Source: Phorcus lineatus
Lineage: Eukaryota; Mollusca; Gastropoda; Trochida; Trochidae
Length of the DNA: 64,000 bases
Assembly (NCBI GenBank): GCA_921293015.1
Contig: OV121092.1
Span: 3,726,001 to 3,790,000 of the forward strand
Reading direction: 5' to 3'
In this document: piece by piece, positions 20,116 through 35,172 of the stretch
Layout of the letters: each line of letters starts with the position of its first letter
Position numbering within the stretch: position 1 is the first letter of the stretch
The notes under the pieces: model-generated
Told to the model about the DNA's origin: nothing
What the model saw: the letters and a program-made list of their open reading frames with translations, nothing else
Database searches by the model: none
Made by a program: the position numbers and the translations under genes

Positions 20116-20470
20116 CCCATATGGTTAATCATAAGTGATGGCATATTTTCAATATGAGCACATGTGCACATATCACTTTTGCCTAGCAACGATTGTTTCA
20201 GTGCGAGTTAACGTATTATGTCGTCTGTGACGTCATCAAACCATTGTTCGTGACGTCACTGAAGCGGGCCGCGGCAAAGAAAGGAGGCCGCTTTCCGTGT
20301 GTTTGAAATAAAATAGAATCGGTTATAAAGAAATTATAACCCTCAGAATTGTGTCATATGACTTTTACGAACTCGTGCGAACTTGTGTATAACCCTCGCT
20401 CTCGCTCGGGTAATAAAAAGATTCGCACTCATTTCGTAAAATTCATATGACACACTTCCTCGGGTAATAA
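20116..20470 (+). mobile_element. Non-autonomous fold-back element, copy 1
   Basis: Matches 32912-33212 in reverse orientation (landmarks ccatatggt, cacatgtgcaca, cctagcaac, gtcgtctgtgacgtca, gtgtcatatgac). The right part is itself a hairpin: tgtgtcatatgacttttacgaa near 20350 pairs with 20430-20455. It includes TGACGTCA sites and a half X-box. No coding content, so MITE-like. Confidence 0.65.
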
Positions 20471-20479
20471 TCTCTATTT

Positions 20480-23400
20480 ACGTCTCATAAAAGAGACTAG
20501 TCAAGTACCATTATCCCTAACTTTTATCTTGTCATTTATTGGTTTGATCATGCATAAATTTCTGTTATGTGTTACAAAATGTTTTTAATCATATGAATCT
20601 GTCATACCGTTCTGAGCCTCCGCAACAGGGTTCATGTCTCTTGGCCTTTTATGTGATCTTTTACCTTTCACTACTTTCCCCCAACAGAGGCTTTCATATG
20701 AAAAGGAAATTTGTCAAATATTTTTCTGTTTTCATTTATGCTGTTTTCATTTAAATGAATTCAATCCTTACAAATGATAATTTGATTTGACATTCTTGTT
20801 AAGATAACGATCATAACATTCATCTTTTATCCTTGAATCATTGCCTAATCAATATCAATATTTAAGTGACAATTGAAAATATATTGATTAAGTTATGAAT
20901 TTGCAATCTATTATGTGATTGGAAAGGCTGTTTGATCAGGGCGTTTTTTCATTACTCTAAAGAATTCTCATTGTTATCCTTCAACAACTGAAATTGACAT
21001 CCATTACAAGTCTTTAGTAGGTTTATCTCATTATCATTTCTAGTGGTCGAGGGGATGATATTTCAGTATGGTCAATTCTGCCAGTTGTTGTTAATTTCCT
21101 TCCTTAGGCGATGAAATCGCGCAAGCGACGTAAGAAAAACGTATTTGTACAGCTAATGTGATCCCGAAAATAACAATATTACGTCACATTGAAATTGTTT
21201 AGTATATGTCTCCACAAATGTGTTCATCTTTGTAAGAAAAATACCAGCATAAACAAACCGTATATGATTGAGATATTACAACTGACAAACATACAACATT
21301 CTGTCAACGTTCTTCTGTCTAAGGTACAACGTTCATTGATACCATTGATAGACACGACAGTGCCGCAAAATACATCAGTTTGTAACAAAGAATATGAGAT
21401 ACTTTAACATTTTCAAAATACATATAATGTGGAAATGATTCAAGATCTCATTGAGTTGTCAAAATAAAAAAAATCTATATATTCTGATAGAAAGTGGTCA
21501 TATCATAATAATTTCTACCGACATCAGTATTTCAAAATAATCTAATATAGAGAAAAACTTTATTTATGATAGAATTGTGACTTACATTTTTAAATTATAT
21601 ATACCAATATTCCAAGCCAACAACTAAATATAGTTTTTCAACAAAATGGCTGGTGTAAATTTCTCGTTTTGACTATCATTTTGCGATTTAAATTCAATAA
21701 AAGGCTTCAACACAATGTATGGTGAAAAATTATATGTATCTAGTTTACGATTTCTCTTTCTTCCCCTCTATTAAACATTTTCAAATACTTGGAGGTAGAA
21801 GAGACGTTTAATAAAAACACCTATTAAGAAGGGGTTTTGAGAATGAATGACACAACATAATTGATTGATACCTTGAAATTATATTCATTCAGATTTCAGT
21901 TTTTTAAAAGTGCAAAATACATATCTAATTGTGGATCAAATTAAAAATGTAAGAGTCTTTCTGGAATGATTTGAGAGGCATTGGCATTATATCACAACAA
22001 AATAATGTGGACGCAGAAAACACTGATGAACTCAATATGTATTTATGGTTCAAACCTAATTTCAAAGCACTAAACACTTTATAAAAAATGGGCAGAGAAA
22101 GGAATAATATGTATCAGAGATATGATGTGATGGAAATAGAAACCTTCAACGAAAAATACTATTTTATAGGTACTCTAATTGGATATAGTTACTGAATCTA
22201 TTTATTTCCTGAATTTTGGAAACATACTGATCATTGCTGCCATTTCTATTCACGTTATGAATTCGAATATTTACAATTGCCAGATAAATGTTTTAAAAGG
22301 ACCAGAAGGCTGTTGTTATTTGTATACCTTATTACAAAAAACGTGTTAAATAAAATCTACCAACTACCGCATCTATCGTTTTGACAAAAAAGGATTAAAA
22401 TAAAAAAAATTGCCTGATGTATAAACAAAATAAATTGCTACGCAATTTTATACAAAATTTGTTTCTGTTATACATCGATAAAGTCACACAAAAATTAGCA
22501 CAATCCTTATAATTACAAAATCAACACTATTTCCAAAGATTTTTTGAATTATTTAAACAAATCTTGAAAAAATGGTCGTGAACATTACGTTAGTTTGCAG
22601 CTTGTTACACACAATACATTTTGGACTCAATATTGTGAAATTCATGATTTACAAAGGAAGATGATTTCATTTCGTTTTCATTAGCATTGACACTGATGCA
22701 ATCAAAGTTCGTCTGAAATCGAGTCCGCATTTCTTTAATAACCCTCTTTAGCATATCACGTGACATTCAAAATGGCTACCTTTTGTGAAACGATTCGAAC
22801 TATCAAACTTCAGGTTACAAAAATCAAGACTTTTTAGTGAAGGAAATAATATTATTAGTGAAAAGGAGACGAAAGTATTATCTGATTATCAACGCGGTAG
22901 TGAAGACGATGAGATGCGACCATTTCTTATTTTGCATAAGAATCAAAGTAACGCCCAGTTGTCATAACGTTGTTTCGATAGCAAACGTTTATCATTAAAA
23001 TGGTCCATTATTCAACATTTATTCAATTACTTTTTATCCTAGCATAATTTTCGTTCAAAATGAGATTTAATTCAATCAGTCAGTCTGCCTGTCTGAACTT
23101 AATATTTTCGAATTCTATATAAAAAAAACACTGAAAAGAAAACGTTAATTTGACACATTACTGTTTATGCTCCATAAAATATTTGAAGACTGGGTTAATT
23201 GATTAATTACTTCACACCCAAAAAGCAGACAGCTATTTTCCTCGATAAGCCATTGTGTTAAATTCGGCAGATTTTAATCATTTTTATTATTCAAATTACC
23301 TTGAACGGAACCAATCTATATTGTGTTTAGATGAACGATATTTTTTAGTTAAGTAGATAAGTTTTAGATTGACTGGTGTGAAATTGTGAACTTGCCGTTA

Positions 23401-24520
23401 TTCAACAACAAACTAAGAAAGGAGAACCAGAAGCATAGGAATTTATGGTGATATTCATTTACCGTGGTTCAATAATCACCTATTGAGATAACAGTTGTTT
23501 TCATCGTCTACAGAGCTAGTAAGTAAGACCATGACGTGGTAATATAACAGGTTTCTGGAAATACTTCAAATTGTCTCTTCCCCTGGATCGTAAAAGTCAA
23601 CAAGGACATACATTGTACAAACCGAATCCAAGACAAATCTGTATGTTACTTGTACAATTTAATCCTATATTACCGATTTGTTGTAAATTAACATAACATA
23701 ATAAAACAAGAGACAGGATATTGGAATAAAATGAAATATAATTTGCAAACAGAGCCCCGTGCATGATATGCATATGTCCTGTTTTACTCAATGTCAGTCA
23801 ATTTGGAGAAAAAAAGGATATCAAAGTCTAGGAGTGTCTTGTTTTTCCGTGTCAACATTACTGACTTAAATACGAAAATAAACATTTCAAACAGGAGCAA
23901 GCATCATTGACAAGAAACTCAATTGTATTTTAAGTGGAAGCAAACAATGTTTTGGAATAACACATATATCAGTAACATAAACTTAATAAGATGACCATGA
24001 AATATTTATGAAATTATTATATCATTGAACATATTATTGTAGCAAATGCGACATTCTTTGCAATAATATAGACACTTTTTGCTAAAAAAAATCGTATAAA
24101 CAAAATCTTTTAAAGTATACTCTTAAGTGTTTATGCTCAAGTGAAATTTTAGAAGCTTATTAAAAGTTTGTGTGAAGAGGAATACCTTTAAGGAAAAAGT
24201 GCACTTATTACAACATATTTTGCTGTATTCTGGATTCACTGTAATTTTTCAGTCGAAATAAAGAGACATTCAAGAGAAAGATTTACAAGTTTTATTCCCC
24301 GGAAGATGTTTTGCAAGGGTTTAAATATGGAGAATTTGCTAATACTGCTTACGTTGCCAAGGGAATAATTGCATTTATAATAAAACCTTAAGTTGATTAG
24401 AAAATATACTATAATGAGACATGTTTCATTATGCAATCTCTTACACAAAATTTCGCTGAGGAAATTATCAAATCATGTTACCATTCCCTAAGAAGAATTA
24501 CATTTTAAGGAAAATGTGTT
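20480..24520. other. AT-rich intergenic DNA, no gene seen
   Basis: Frames of up to about 70 codons exist but resemble nothing. At 22774 an ATG in good context (aaaATGGCTACC) opens a frame of about 21 codons next to a CACGTG box at 22759. There is no other sign of a gene. Confidence 0.5.
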
Positions 24521-24522
24521 TT

Positions 24523-24780
24523 TAATTGTGATGCTCTCGTTATGTGCATCTTGATTTATCTCTGTATCCCTCTTCAAAAAAGAAATTACTCTTTATATAA
24601 ACTGAATCTAAGACCACCTCATTAGACATAAGGTCATTAATTGCCTGTATAAAAATGAAAGAAAGAAATCTGATGCATACACGACAGAAGGGATAACATG
24701 AGGATATCCTTACTGTAATTTCTATCTTCCACATAAACTGATAATTTCTGAGGCAACCCTTACAATGTATATGCAACCGA
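24523..24780. repeat. Old duplicated block a, copy 2
   Basis: Diverged counterpart of 11872-12160 in the same orientation. Confidence 0.65.
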
Positions 24781-25654
24781 GTACACTAATGTTGCTTACT
24801 TAAAACAGGTCGCCTATATTCATTCTACCAAATTTTTATTTGATTTAACATCCTCATCTGAATAACAATAAAGAAACAAATTCAGATTTACCTATCTTTG
24901 ATGTTTGATATATTTGGGGTTTGATTTTTGTACCCTGCTGAAAAAAATGTGTAGAGGTATCACAAACAAACACAATTACATGTTCCTTCCTTATCCTTCT
25001 TATCCCATTATTAGAAATTTTAATGATAAATATATATGTACAAATGTATATATTTGCCAGATGTAGTTGTTCTTAACATTATTTTCAAAAATGCATCACA
25101 TGAAAATTTATAAGAAAGGAAAAGCAACTATTTTTCTTATGTTTTTTCTTTCGTTATGATATCCAAAATTGATGTGAATATTTATGATTTATATATAAAT
25201 AGCAAAGTCCTTTTAAACATCCAAAATAGATTACATGATTTCGTGTTCTTTGGTAACTGCAATAGCTCCATTCATCCGTCTATGAAAATAGAATAACATA
25301 TCGATTTTGATGACAATGCAGTTTTATCTCAATTTTATTTGTAATACTTTAGAAACCAATTACATTGAAACAAAATAGGTACATCTAAGTGTTTTAAAAG
25401 TAACATGCTTTGTCTTTGTGATTCGAAGCATCATAAGAAAGCAAATTTTAGATTGCTTTTAATGCTTTTACGAGTAATGTATCTATGAATTCAGTAATGC
25501 AGTAAAAGAGATATTTATTTTAATTTTCCCTCTCCCATATTCTAAAGCCAAGGCTTTAAATCAGTTATTGGATGAAGAATTGCAAATTGATGTTTAAAGT
25601 AAATAATTGAAACCAGATGTTTCATTTTAGATATCAACTGAAAGAAGCCATATC

Positions 25655-26090
25655 ACTGTGGAGACAGCGGAGGTCCGTTTGACAAGGCTGGTTTGATCTA
25701 ATGTCAACTGTTCAAAACAGACTTAATCGAATACACAATAAAGCATTACACTGTAATGCAACTTGGAGTAAGTTCATTTTGCTAACATTCTTTGATCTTT
25801 AATTTAATCTGCTACAATTTGCAGGACATGTTTACAAATTTTAACACATATTTGATGATATTTGACGCATTGTTGGAGATAATGTCTTTACTCATATGAA
25901 ATATTTGAATGAGAACTTTACACTTACACAACGAGATCAAATAGCTGTTTGATGAAAAGCATTAGATCATATGTTACAATATGTGTTTATTTAATCTTCA
26001 ATAGACACTATCATAAAAGTACCTTAAAATCCATTACAAAAGGAAACCTTTGTAGTTAAATAGCTTGATTTAATGTTAAACCCTTGATTT
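25655..26090. repeat. Old duplicated block b, copy 2
   Basis: Diverged counterpart of 14510-15010. The blocks lie closer together here because the LINE, Tc1-like and fold-back insertions of the first copy are absent. Confidence 0.65.
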
Positions 26091-26904
26091 ACTTCTTCCA
26101 TCAAAATCAGAAAAACGTTCGCTCATCAAAATAGTTAAGCTTTGAAAACGATTAAAAAAAAATTCAATTCTAGATAAATAGATTTGATGTGTTGAAGATC
26201 CTTTTACAATAATCTCTGACCACATTTTTACTTGACCCTTGACAAATACATTAAAATCCAAATGAAGCGAATCTGATTCACTTTAAATGTACTAAATGTA
26301 ATATATATAAAACAAGAACTCTTGATTAGTGATATCAATGCTTTAAATGACGATAAGCATCGAGTTCGAGTTCCTTAGAGTCAGGCAACATCGCCAGCAT
26401 TGACCATACTGGCATCTAATCAACTCACCCATTTCGCCTTGACCTTTTTAAATTCAAATTGTTACTTTTAGTTTAGTTTTCTTTCAAAAATGAGAAAAGT
26501 ATGATTTAATGGCATTTGCTATTTGAATTTTCATTTTTGTGTTGTTAACATTTAAAAGGGCAAGAAAAAGGCCTAGACAATGCAAATGAAGAGGCTGCAC
26601 TTCTCGACACATATAAATAAAAATGTTTACTCTTTTTCAAACTATTTCACCTAATTATAACTTTTCTGATTAAATGTAAGTTAAAAAATAAAACGTTTAT
26701 AGAAGCTGTTATATATTAGCACGGTCAATAAAATGTTGAGAAATTTATAAAGAGATTTTTATAACTGATCTGCAAAATTAATTGGTTTTTCGCATTTGAT
26801 TGTCAGTTAAGTACGTGTTTAACACATTTTAGAACAAGAATCGGCGCAAAATAATTTTTTCATTGACACTTTATGTACTTTTTTGTGCCGAAGATAATAC
26901 TTTC

Positions 26905-26985
26905 ATCCCTTAATTTCAAACTTTTGTTTCAATACAGTGTAATGTTGTTGACAAACATTTGATACAGGGTTAGCTTGTAAAATTT
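26905..26985. repeat. Old duplicated block c, copy 2
   Basis: Diverged counterpart of 16370-16490. Confidence 0.5.
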
Positions 26986-27424
26986 TATCGTAACTTTAAG
27001 GATATTCCTTAAGGATGATTCTCTCTAATTCAAATTACTTATTGACGGTATTTACATCACAAACTACTTTATAAATGCGAATGTGTGAATATCTGATTAT
27101 TTGATATACTAACTGTTACTGTTAATTGTCTGATGAGAACAATGCATGAGTCAGAATACAAAATATTATGAAACGCTGTCGTAACATATTAACATAAGGT
27201 TTTGGGTGACACAAAACATTGATTTTGTCTGTTTTAGATTTGGGAGGTTAAAATATCATTCTAAAAGATTCTTCAGATTTGCTTTTAACTTTAACATCGA
27301 GTCAATTAAACCCTCAAACCTAATATTCTTGATTTACTCATTTAATGTGAAAAGGAATTTACATCTACAAGCGTTGTCTACTAATGATGCAGAATGTTTT
27401 GGCATCACTGGGAACACGGTAAAC

Positions 27425-27506
27425 AATGCTATAACGTCACAATGTTGATGACGTAACAATGCCTTGACATCATAATGCTGATGACATCACATCACTATGA
27501 CTTCAC
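27425..27506. repeat. 16-17-bp minisatellite of CRE-like units
   Basis: Five imperfect units (AATGCTATAACGTCAC, AATGTTGATGACGTAAC, AATGCCTTGACATCAT, AATGCTGATGACATCAC and a diverged fifth) place TGACGTCA-like half sites at even spacing. Confidence 0.75.
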
Positions 27507-27509
27507 TAT

Positions 27510-29310
27510 TTAAGATGTCTAGTGGCAGTTTAATGTTTTGAGATTGATTTTGTTATTGAAAACTGTTGGTGAAGGAGTTTGGAAGATAACAAAATCTCAC
27601 CCTCATTTCTTCTGATATCAAATATATAGACCCTCGTTGATTAAAGTAATAACATCCTCTGCAAGCCTCGGATATTTTTCAAATTAACCAACTAGTGTTG
27701 ATATATTTGATGATAGATGATACTTTGGTGAGATTCTCTATATATCCAATATGTATGTAATGTAAGGTAAAACAATACTTCAAAGAACCATGTAACAATC
27801 AAAGGAGAGGGTATCCTAAGTTGGAGAACATGTTCCCAATCCGTTTCTTCATGAATAAAATATGTTTAAATCACAATAAATCCCATCACCCATGCACCCC
27901 CTTCTTCCTCCCCATAACGACAATTTAGGAAATATCGACAACGGGCCTGTATTATAGTGCCCTTATTTTGCAGTAACCATTTGGTCCTTGATTGGATTTT
28001 CATAATTAAAGGTAGCGACGCATCTTTATTCAGAGCTTCGTTGCTCTTATTAGTAATGACAATATCCCTTTCATTAATGTTTTCACGTAAGTAAATTGAT
28101 ATATACTCTCCGAAAGTGAAGTGTTTAAGCGAAGGAAATTACAATGGAACACTAAAGATTAGCGTATTAGTTTCGCCATCATGGTGCAGACATTTGATTA
28201 AAGGTTTGATTTCTTACAATGATTACATTACAATCCGTCTCAACTCAATGTCTTTGTAGTACCATGCTCACGTAAAGTATTTCATGTGTTGCAATTATTC
28301 ACACCAATTTAACCTACCAGTTTGCATCAATATTATGTTCAAATAAATGTATCGATAGAAACACACATTTCTCCTGCTCAAACTTGACAAATATAAAACG
28401 GACCTTAAGCTATCTGAATTGCAAGTAAGCGACGCTGGTGTATTGACGTGGTGAAATGATGTGCAAACACTCAATGATTTCTATAGTTATATGATGGAAG
28501 AAGTGCATTTCTTTGTGGGGAAAGTTTTTTCGTCCATCTGGGAATCGAATGTCAACAAAATCATAAAAATTACCCATTGGTAAGTGTAAAGTCAATATTT
28601 GCACAGCAATCAAACAGGTTGAAGTGGCCTAATAGTTTAATGCGTTTTTTTACTTCGTCATAATATTAATGAAATAACGTCCCATTAAATTCATACTTTT
28701 GTATTTTCCAGTGTATTTTAAATTCAGCCACACTAACGAGTAAGAGATGTATAACATTTTTGACTCGTTACTATTATATAAACACACGAGCAATGTTTTC
28801 CAAATAACAATTAGTTCTAACATTCTTTTTTTTTGGTAGATCAGAAAAAGTTAATAAAACTAAAAAACTAAATGAATGACTGTCGATTGTCGTTTCAGTC
28901 TGTCACACTTGCTTTGAAATATGATAAATAAAAATAGCAAAAAACCGTTTATCCACACTGTAGCCCTGTCGTTGCTTTTAAAAAAACTAATTTTAGGACA
29001 CAAGTGATTATTTCTTAAAAAAATGTTAACAACTCTTTTCTTTATTAAAAAAACCCACTTTAATTAACTTGATGTTTATAAAGACATGACAGCGCTCTAC
29101 TGGTAGACAAAAAAACCTGTATTTTTCAAAGTTAGCAGCTGTGAGCATAACAGTAAACAAAAATCATGAACAGTTGCTCTTACTTTAAGGCATTATATGA
29201 TGGAAAGAAATTAACTGGCTTTAAGTTGTAACCACAAGATTCTTACCACATTTGACAAAGTTGTTTCTCTACATATTCGTGGCTGCTGAAAGGTATAGCT
29301 ATTAATATTG
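27510..29310. other. AT-rich intergenic DNA, no gene seen
   Basis: Nothing recognisable. A 67-codon minus-strand frame at 28410-28613 has no family resemblance. Confidence 0.5.
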
Positions 29311-29404
29311 TATTAATGAAGATTGATTCAGTCCGAGCCATCCGATGTATACTCTTTCTTATATATAACCTTCCTACACGTGAGGAATCAATTCTCCTTT
29401 TTTT

Positions 29405-29885
<481 letters not shown>

Positions 29886-29956
29886 TACACCTACATATAT
29901 ATATATATCAAAAAGAAGAAGATGCAGTTGAATTATATTATATTATTAAATTATAA

Positions 29957-29958
<2 letters not shown>

Positions 29959-29994
<36 letters not shown>
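29959..29994. repeat. (AT)n microsatellite
   Basis: About 18 AT units, with (AT)-rich palindromic sequence just before. Confidence 0.95.
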
Positions 29995-29998
<4 letters not shown>

Positions 29999-29999
29999 T

Positions 30000-32900
30000 A
30001 AATGTATTTTTTTAAAGAGCAGATAATAGACATTTGATGGATATGTTGGATACATCCGCATGAAATGTTGAATATTTGCTTCTAAACAATATAATGGATT
30101 ATTAATGAAATTGAATTAGATATCTGACTGTTAAATACAAGTTACGAGTAATGTCCTTTTTTATCAAATCCACATCAAATTTTATAAAAACACTCTCTGG
30201 CACATGAATAAAGTTTGGACAAAGACAATCTAGGAAATAGTTCTCGAAATAATTCACTGACACGTTTAATGTGCATCTTTCCATGCTTAACGTGAAGGAT
30301 ATTTTATACAAATTTGTTTGTTATATCCTTGACATATCACGAGTAAGAAAGCTTCTAGATGCTGATGTTCAAACTCAAATGATAATGCCAGAAAAAGGAA
30401 ACTTTTGCGTAACATGATAGGGGATGTTGTCGGTTAAACATGGCTTTCCCTATTGAACAATCTTCTCACGTATGCCGTATGCTTACACAAGGTAAGATGG
30501 GTGGGTTCGCCAATGATAGGGACTAGTGCATTTTAAAGCCATGCGGGAAGCATGTATTAAAACTTGAAGTGATCCAGGGATTTGAATGAGTATCGTAACC
30601 ATTTGCTTGTCACAATCATGCTCTCTTAACTGAAAATATAGAACTATTTAGATGACGTAGCATGTGCGGCGACGCATGTATATTCTGTCATTGTACCTTG
30701 TTTCATATAGACATCTACATGTAAACGAAAACAAAGTGTTCTCATAACGACAACAGAAATGTTAAAATCAGGCCATGTAATCAGTTTTTGGTAAATTGTG
30801 ACTCAATTATTAATCTGAAATAAAATTTCAAATGATCACTCTTCTGTGATGCACGCAAGAAAATATAAAATGGTAAAACTAAAATTGAAAGGATAGTTGA
30901 TGGAGTGGTATATTTTCATTTTCCAGATCTATTAGATGCATTGTTTCTCAACATAAAAGCCACATTACACGTTTTGAGATTAATCACTTTGTGTCTATAA
31001 CTATTTTTCTGAGTTTCAAAATAAGTTATTTTTTAGATAGGAATGGAAGATATTTACGTAATTTACTTATTTTCTTCATGTCACCAAAGTCTTTGGCAAA
31101 TGCAATTGTTCTGATGACAGAATGCAAAATATTATCACCTCCTAAAGGTATTACTTTACGCATAGGGGTTCAGAGAAACTCAGATATTAGGTGCGATGTA
31201 ATGCATGAATTTCGAAAGACGACCTTTAATCTGAGCTAATAGTGTGCTTGAAATGTATGATTGATAAAACCAATTGTAAAGTTTGTTTGGTCATAAATCA
31301 AAGCAGATTTATCGCCTCAACTATGACCCTGAGAGGAGGCTAATCCCTTAGAAGATATTAGAATATATTCATGAAGGACTTATATCTATGTATAATGATT
31401 TGAAAACGACAACCAAGAAAACCAGATGCTGTCTTGGGATTTTAGATCAAATGCCTATACTTCACCATCTTTAATCTCTGATGTTCCATCTGCATGTGCT
31501 AAGGTACATGTGATGATTCTCTGAATCCTTTATCTTGATTCGGTTTTGAGAAAATATGGCCCCTAGAAATTAACCCTAATGGCAGTTGATGCAAACGTTC
31601 TTTTGGTTTTGAATTTTCAAACCTGAAAAGTAAATTACAAATTTAATGGCAAGTCCAAAAAACGATTTCATTATACTTTGGTTTGCCTCTCCAAAACCTG
31701 CAATATAACTTGACTCAACAGATATAGTAAAGAGAGAAAACGTTACATATTGACAAAGGTTACCTAGTAATTGTGTTCATGTCATAAGTTGTTGAATAGG
31801 ATTTTTCTTAACAGTTTAAAAAGGCAAACAATGTTTACATTGGAAAAAATATTTATTTTGATAGTTAATTTTTCGATAATCATTGGGATGTACTATAAGA
31901 GCAGCTGGAAATATCAATGTCCTGTAAGATGATATTTTCAAACAAATAAAACTCGATTATATCGGAATAGCCTGGGGCTAATAATTGCTATGTAAGGCCT
32001 TTGTAATGAATAACATCTTTATCATCCTACTTATATCTCTCCTGCAAAAAGACAGAAGTTTTACGTCTTTAGGAGCCCTTGACATTTATGTTACGCAAAA
32101 ATTGCCATATCATATGTCGTAATGTACTAAACTAGAATCCATCTTAGGTAACAAATAAGGTTCCATTTCTAAGCCAATTGCTATTGTAACCTGCTATACC
32201 AATACACTTTGCTTTTCTTACGGACAACATATAATTTTAAATTACATTTGAAGAAAATAACAATGCCTATTTACTAACAAAAGCTGTGCGTCTAGCAATA
32301 AGCCACGTACAAATGGATAGAATAATTAAATGTTAGATATATATTTAATTATTTTTTTATTTCAAGGTATTAAGAAGCTGAAAAAACTGTATCCTTAGAC
32401 TAAGCACTTCGATGAATCTTGTATAAACTAAAATTTTAAATTTGAAAATTTTTCGATAGCCTTTGTTTATTTAAAATGAAAATCGTATGATTTTGCTGAT
32501 TCTGATTTAAAAATTGTTTCTTCTATCATGTGTTTCCTTCACCCTACTTCCTGTACCAAACATATGATATCATAAGGAACTTTTATTCAATTTTATTCAT
32601 TTATGACAAGAAGGAGAAATAAATTCTAAACCAGGTTAAACTAGTAAATACGTTAATTGGACGAGGGTTAATGTAGATATTATTTGAGATCTTAGTTTAA
32701 CGCCAAAAGTGATCATCAATGTTTTAATAACTGAGAACTTGTTGAACAACGCTGATTATATGTGATACATTCCAAATAAGACATTCAAAATAATTCATGA
32801 CTCCAGACAAGAAATGAGTTATATTTTACTGATAGATAATGGTATAAGTGGAGACACAATATCAGTATAATTTGTTCATTGTCAAACACATACATTAAGA
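30000..32900. other. AT-rich intergenic DNA, no gene seen
   Basis: Only short frames without recognisable content on either strand. Confidence 0.5.
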
Positions 32901-32911
32901 TTATTAGCCGA

Positions 32912-33212
32912 TTAAGTGTGTCATGTGACTTTTATGAAATGAGTGTGAATCTTTGCCGAGTGTCATAATCCCTTTATTTTCTATTTCAATCCATCTAAAT
33001 CGCATAGAAATATTCAATAAAAGGCCTGCTTCATTGTGTCAGCCGGTTAAGGAGACGTCGTGAAAGATGCTTTTATGACGTCACAGACGACAAAATACCG
33101 TATCACACGCTGAAACAAACGTTGCTAGGCCAAAGTGACATGTGCACATGTGCTAAAAAAACTGCTCATATTGAAAATGTGTCCCTTCTTATGATTTACC
33201 ATATGGGTGATA
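32912..33212 (-). mobile_element. Non-autonomous fold-back element, copy 2
   Basis: Reverse-orientation counterpart of 20116-20470: ends at ccatatggt, with cacatgtgcaca, the X-box-like gttgctaggc, gacgtcacagacgac and gtgtcatgtgac in mirrored order. The middle differs, so the copies are old or belong to different subfamilies. Confidence 0.65.
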
Positions 33213-33219
33213 AACATAA

Positions 33220-35168
33220 TTTTGACAAAGGTTAGTCTTTTTTATATAACAGTTGTTACGCGTGTCTTCAAAATTGTGAATTGTTGAATTATTTAACATA
33301 AACAATAAAGCATAAAACATGAAATCATTCTACGTGGCGTTGACGATAAGTGCAGTTATATTCCTAAATCAAAATGTATCAATATGATAGAATACCTTTA
33401 ATACTTCTTTAGTACAAAAGAAGGCGAATCACAAAATGTCATAGTATATTGTCGTGAGTAATAGCCAATTGGACACACATGTCTTTTCTTGTGTGAATGT
33501 ATTTGGTATCAGTCATGCCCATGCTACTGTAAAGAGCATTTTCTAATTTTGGACTTGAGTGTTATCTCAGTGAGAGCTCTTCTAACACAAGTTAGCACCG
33601 TAAACACGGACACATTTTCTTGATCAAATATGATGGTCACTTAGAAAGTAGACATACAGATGCCCATTTGAGCGTGTGGTCTTTATTTCTGAATTACGCT
33701 CAGAAAGATCAGGTGTATCTAGTACTCAATGAAATATGCTAGAGGATCTCTTGCTCTTTGTCTTAATTAGTTCAGGCTATTGGGCTAATAATATTTCGCC
33801 CGTCTTAGTTACTGCCGTGTAATATTTATACTGCAGAATTAAACTAGTGAAATATCGCTGCATGTACAGTGTATGATGTCATAAAAGTGTGTATGTGTGA
33901 CGTCACAATGACAGCCAATGTTAGTGATCGACATTCATGCTTGATTTATGTGGGCGAGTCATAAAGCGAATAGTAAACTTCGACCATTTAATATATTTAT
34001 TTACTTAGCTTGTGAATGGTTTGGTATCGAACTCTCTTTTGCTCTTATATACTTAATCATTAACTTGTTTAATAAAATAGCTTTAAATAGAAGGTCGGTT
34101 AGTACCCTCTATGTATTTCATTGTCAACTTGAATAATCAACGTATTGCACAGCATTATTTAGATAACAACACCTCCTCATGAGACGTCATGAGAGTTATA
34201 TAGTATTAAGAGTTAAAATTAAATGAAAACTAAAGACAGATAAAACAAATATATGACATCGCTGCTATTGCCTGTAAACTGATCTGCATGTAGGATATAG
34301 AATGTGAAATAACAGATAACAGGTGCTTAGGTAAAATCTACCTCTGTACATATCAGTTAATACTGACCATGCTAGATCCCCCTATTATAGAAAAATATTA
34401 ATGTACGAATTTACAGATTTTCCTGCGAATGTGATTAGAAAAACAAAAAGTGTCTGTATTTGCTTCAAATAATCTTATCTACCGGAAAACAGTAAATAAT
34501 TTTAATATTTATGACAAAGGAAGTTATTTACCTAATGCAATATTGAATGCAATATTATATATACACAAATTATATATAACTAGTATGTGATGCAAAGTTT
34601 GACAATGATAAGTGACAAGCATAATGAAAATGACTCGTCACTTTATAAAATATTGTTCAGAATGTCTCAGGGAAAGTTTCTTGGCACAAGCCTAAGAATT
34701 GTGTCCAATCCACACCGTACACACGTTGGTTAAGCCTGAATTTGACGATATTGATTGAAATGAACAATTCAAATCAATCAATCTCACACAGTAAGACACA
34801 ACTAATTTGATATTTGAAGACATCAATTGAGGTCAATTGACCAGTACATTTCACTGTCTTCATGTACATTTATCCATTCAAACTAATCTCTGTCTCTATC
34901 AATTGTGTATTTTTTTACATGTAAATGGCGTAAATGTTTTCTTTTAGAAATATAGTTAAGTGCAAACATTAAACACGAGTGAAAATTACTGTTTAGTATC
35001 CTGGGGTAATATGGCGCTTTTTGAAAGATTTCTTCCTTCAAATGTTCCGTAGGGGATATATGTACGTATCAACACTTGAGGTGATTTTGTGTGTACACCT
35101 TTTTATCACTTGAGGTACACATTACGAAATAGAATTGCGCATCTTAACCGCTCATTGGACATTCTGTT
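33220..35168. other. AT-rich intergenic DNA, no gene seen
   Basis: Nothing recognisable. A TGACGTCA site lies at about 33900. Confidence 0.5.
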
Positions 35169-35172
35169 TTAA

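Noticed and set aside
22774-22967. Short frames after a good ATG context next to CACGTG
   Set aside because: About 21 codons in the ATG frame and 60 in another. No homology, splice signals or neighbours to support a gene.
26361-26375. tRNA B-box-like cgagttcgagttcc
   Set aside because: No A box or cloverleaf partner. Could be chance or an eroded SINE.
30450-30506. ATG in good context followed by 17 codons and GTAAGA, like a first coding exon
   Set aside because: No second exon or protein resemblance. One donor-like site is expected by chance.
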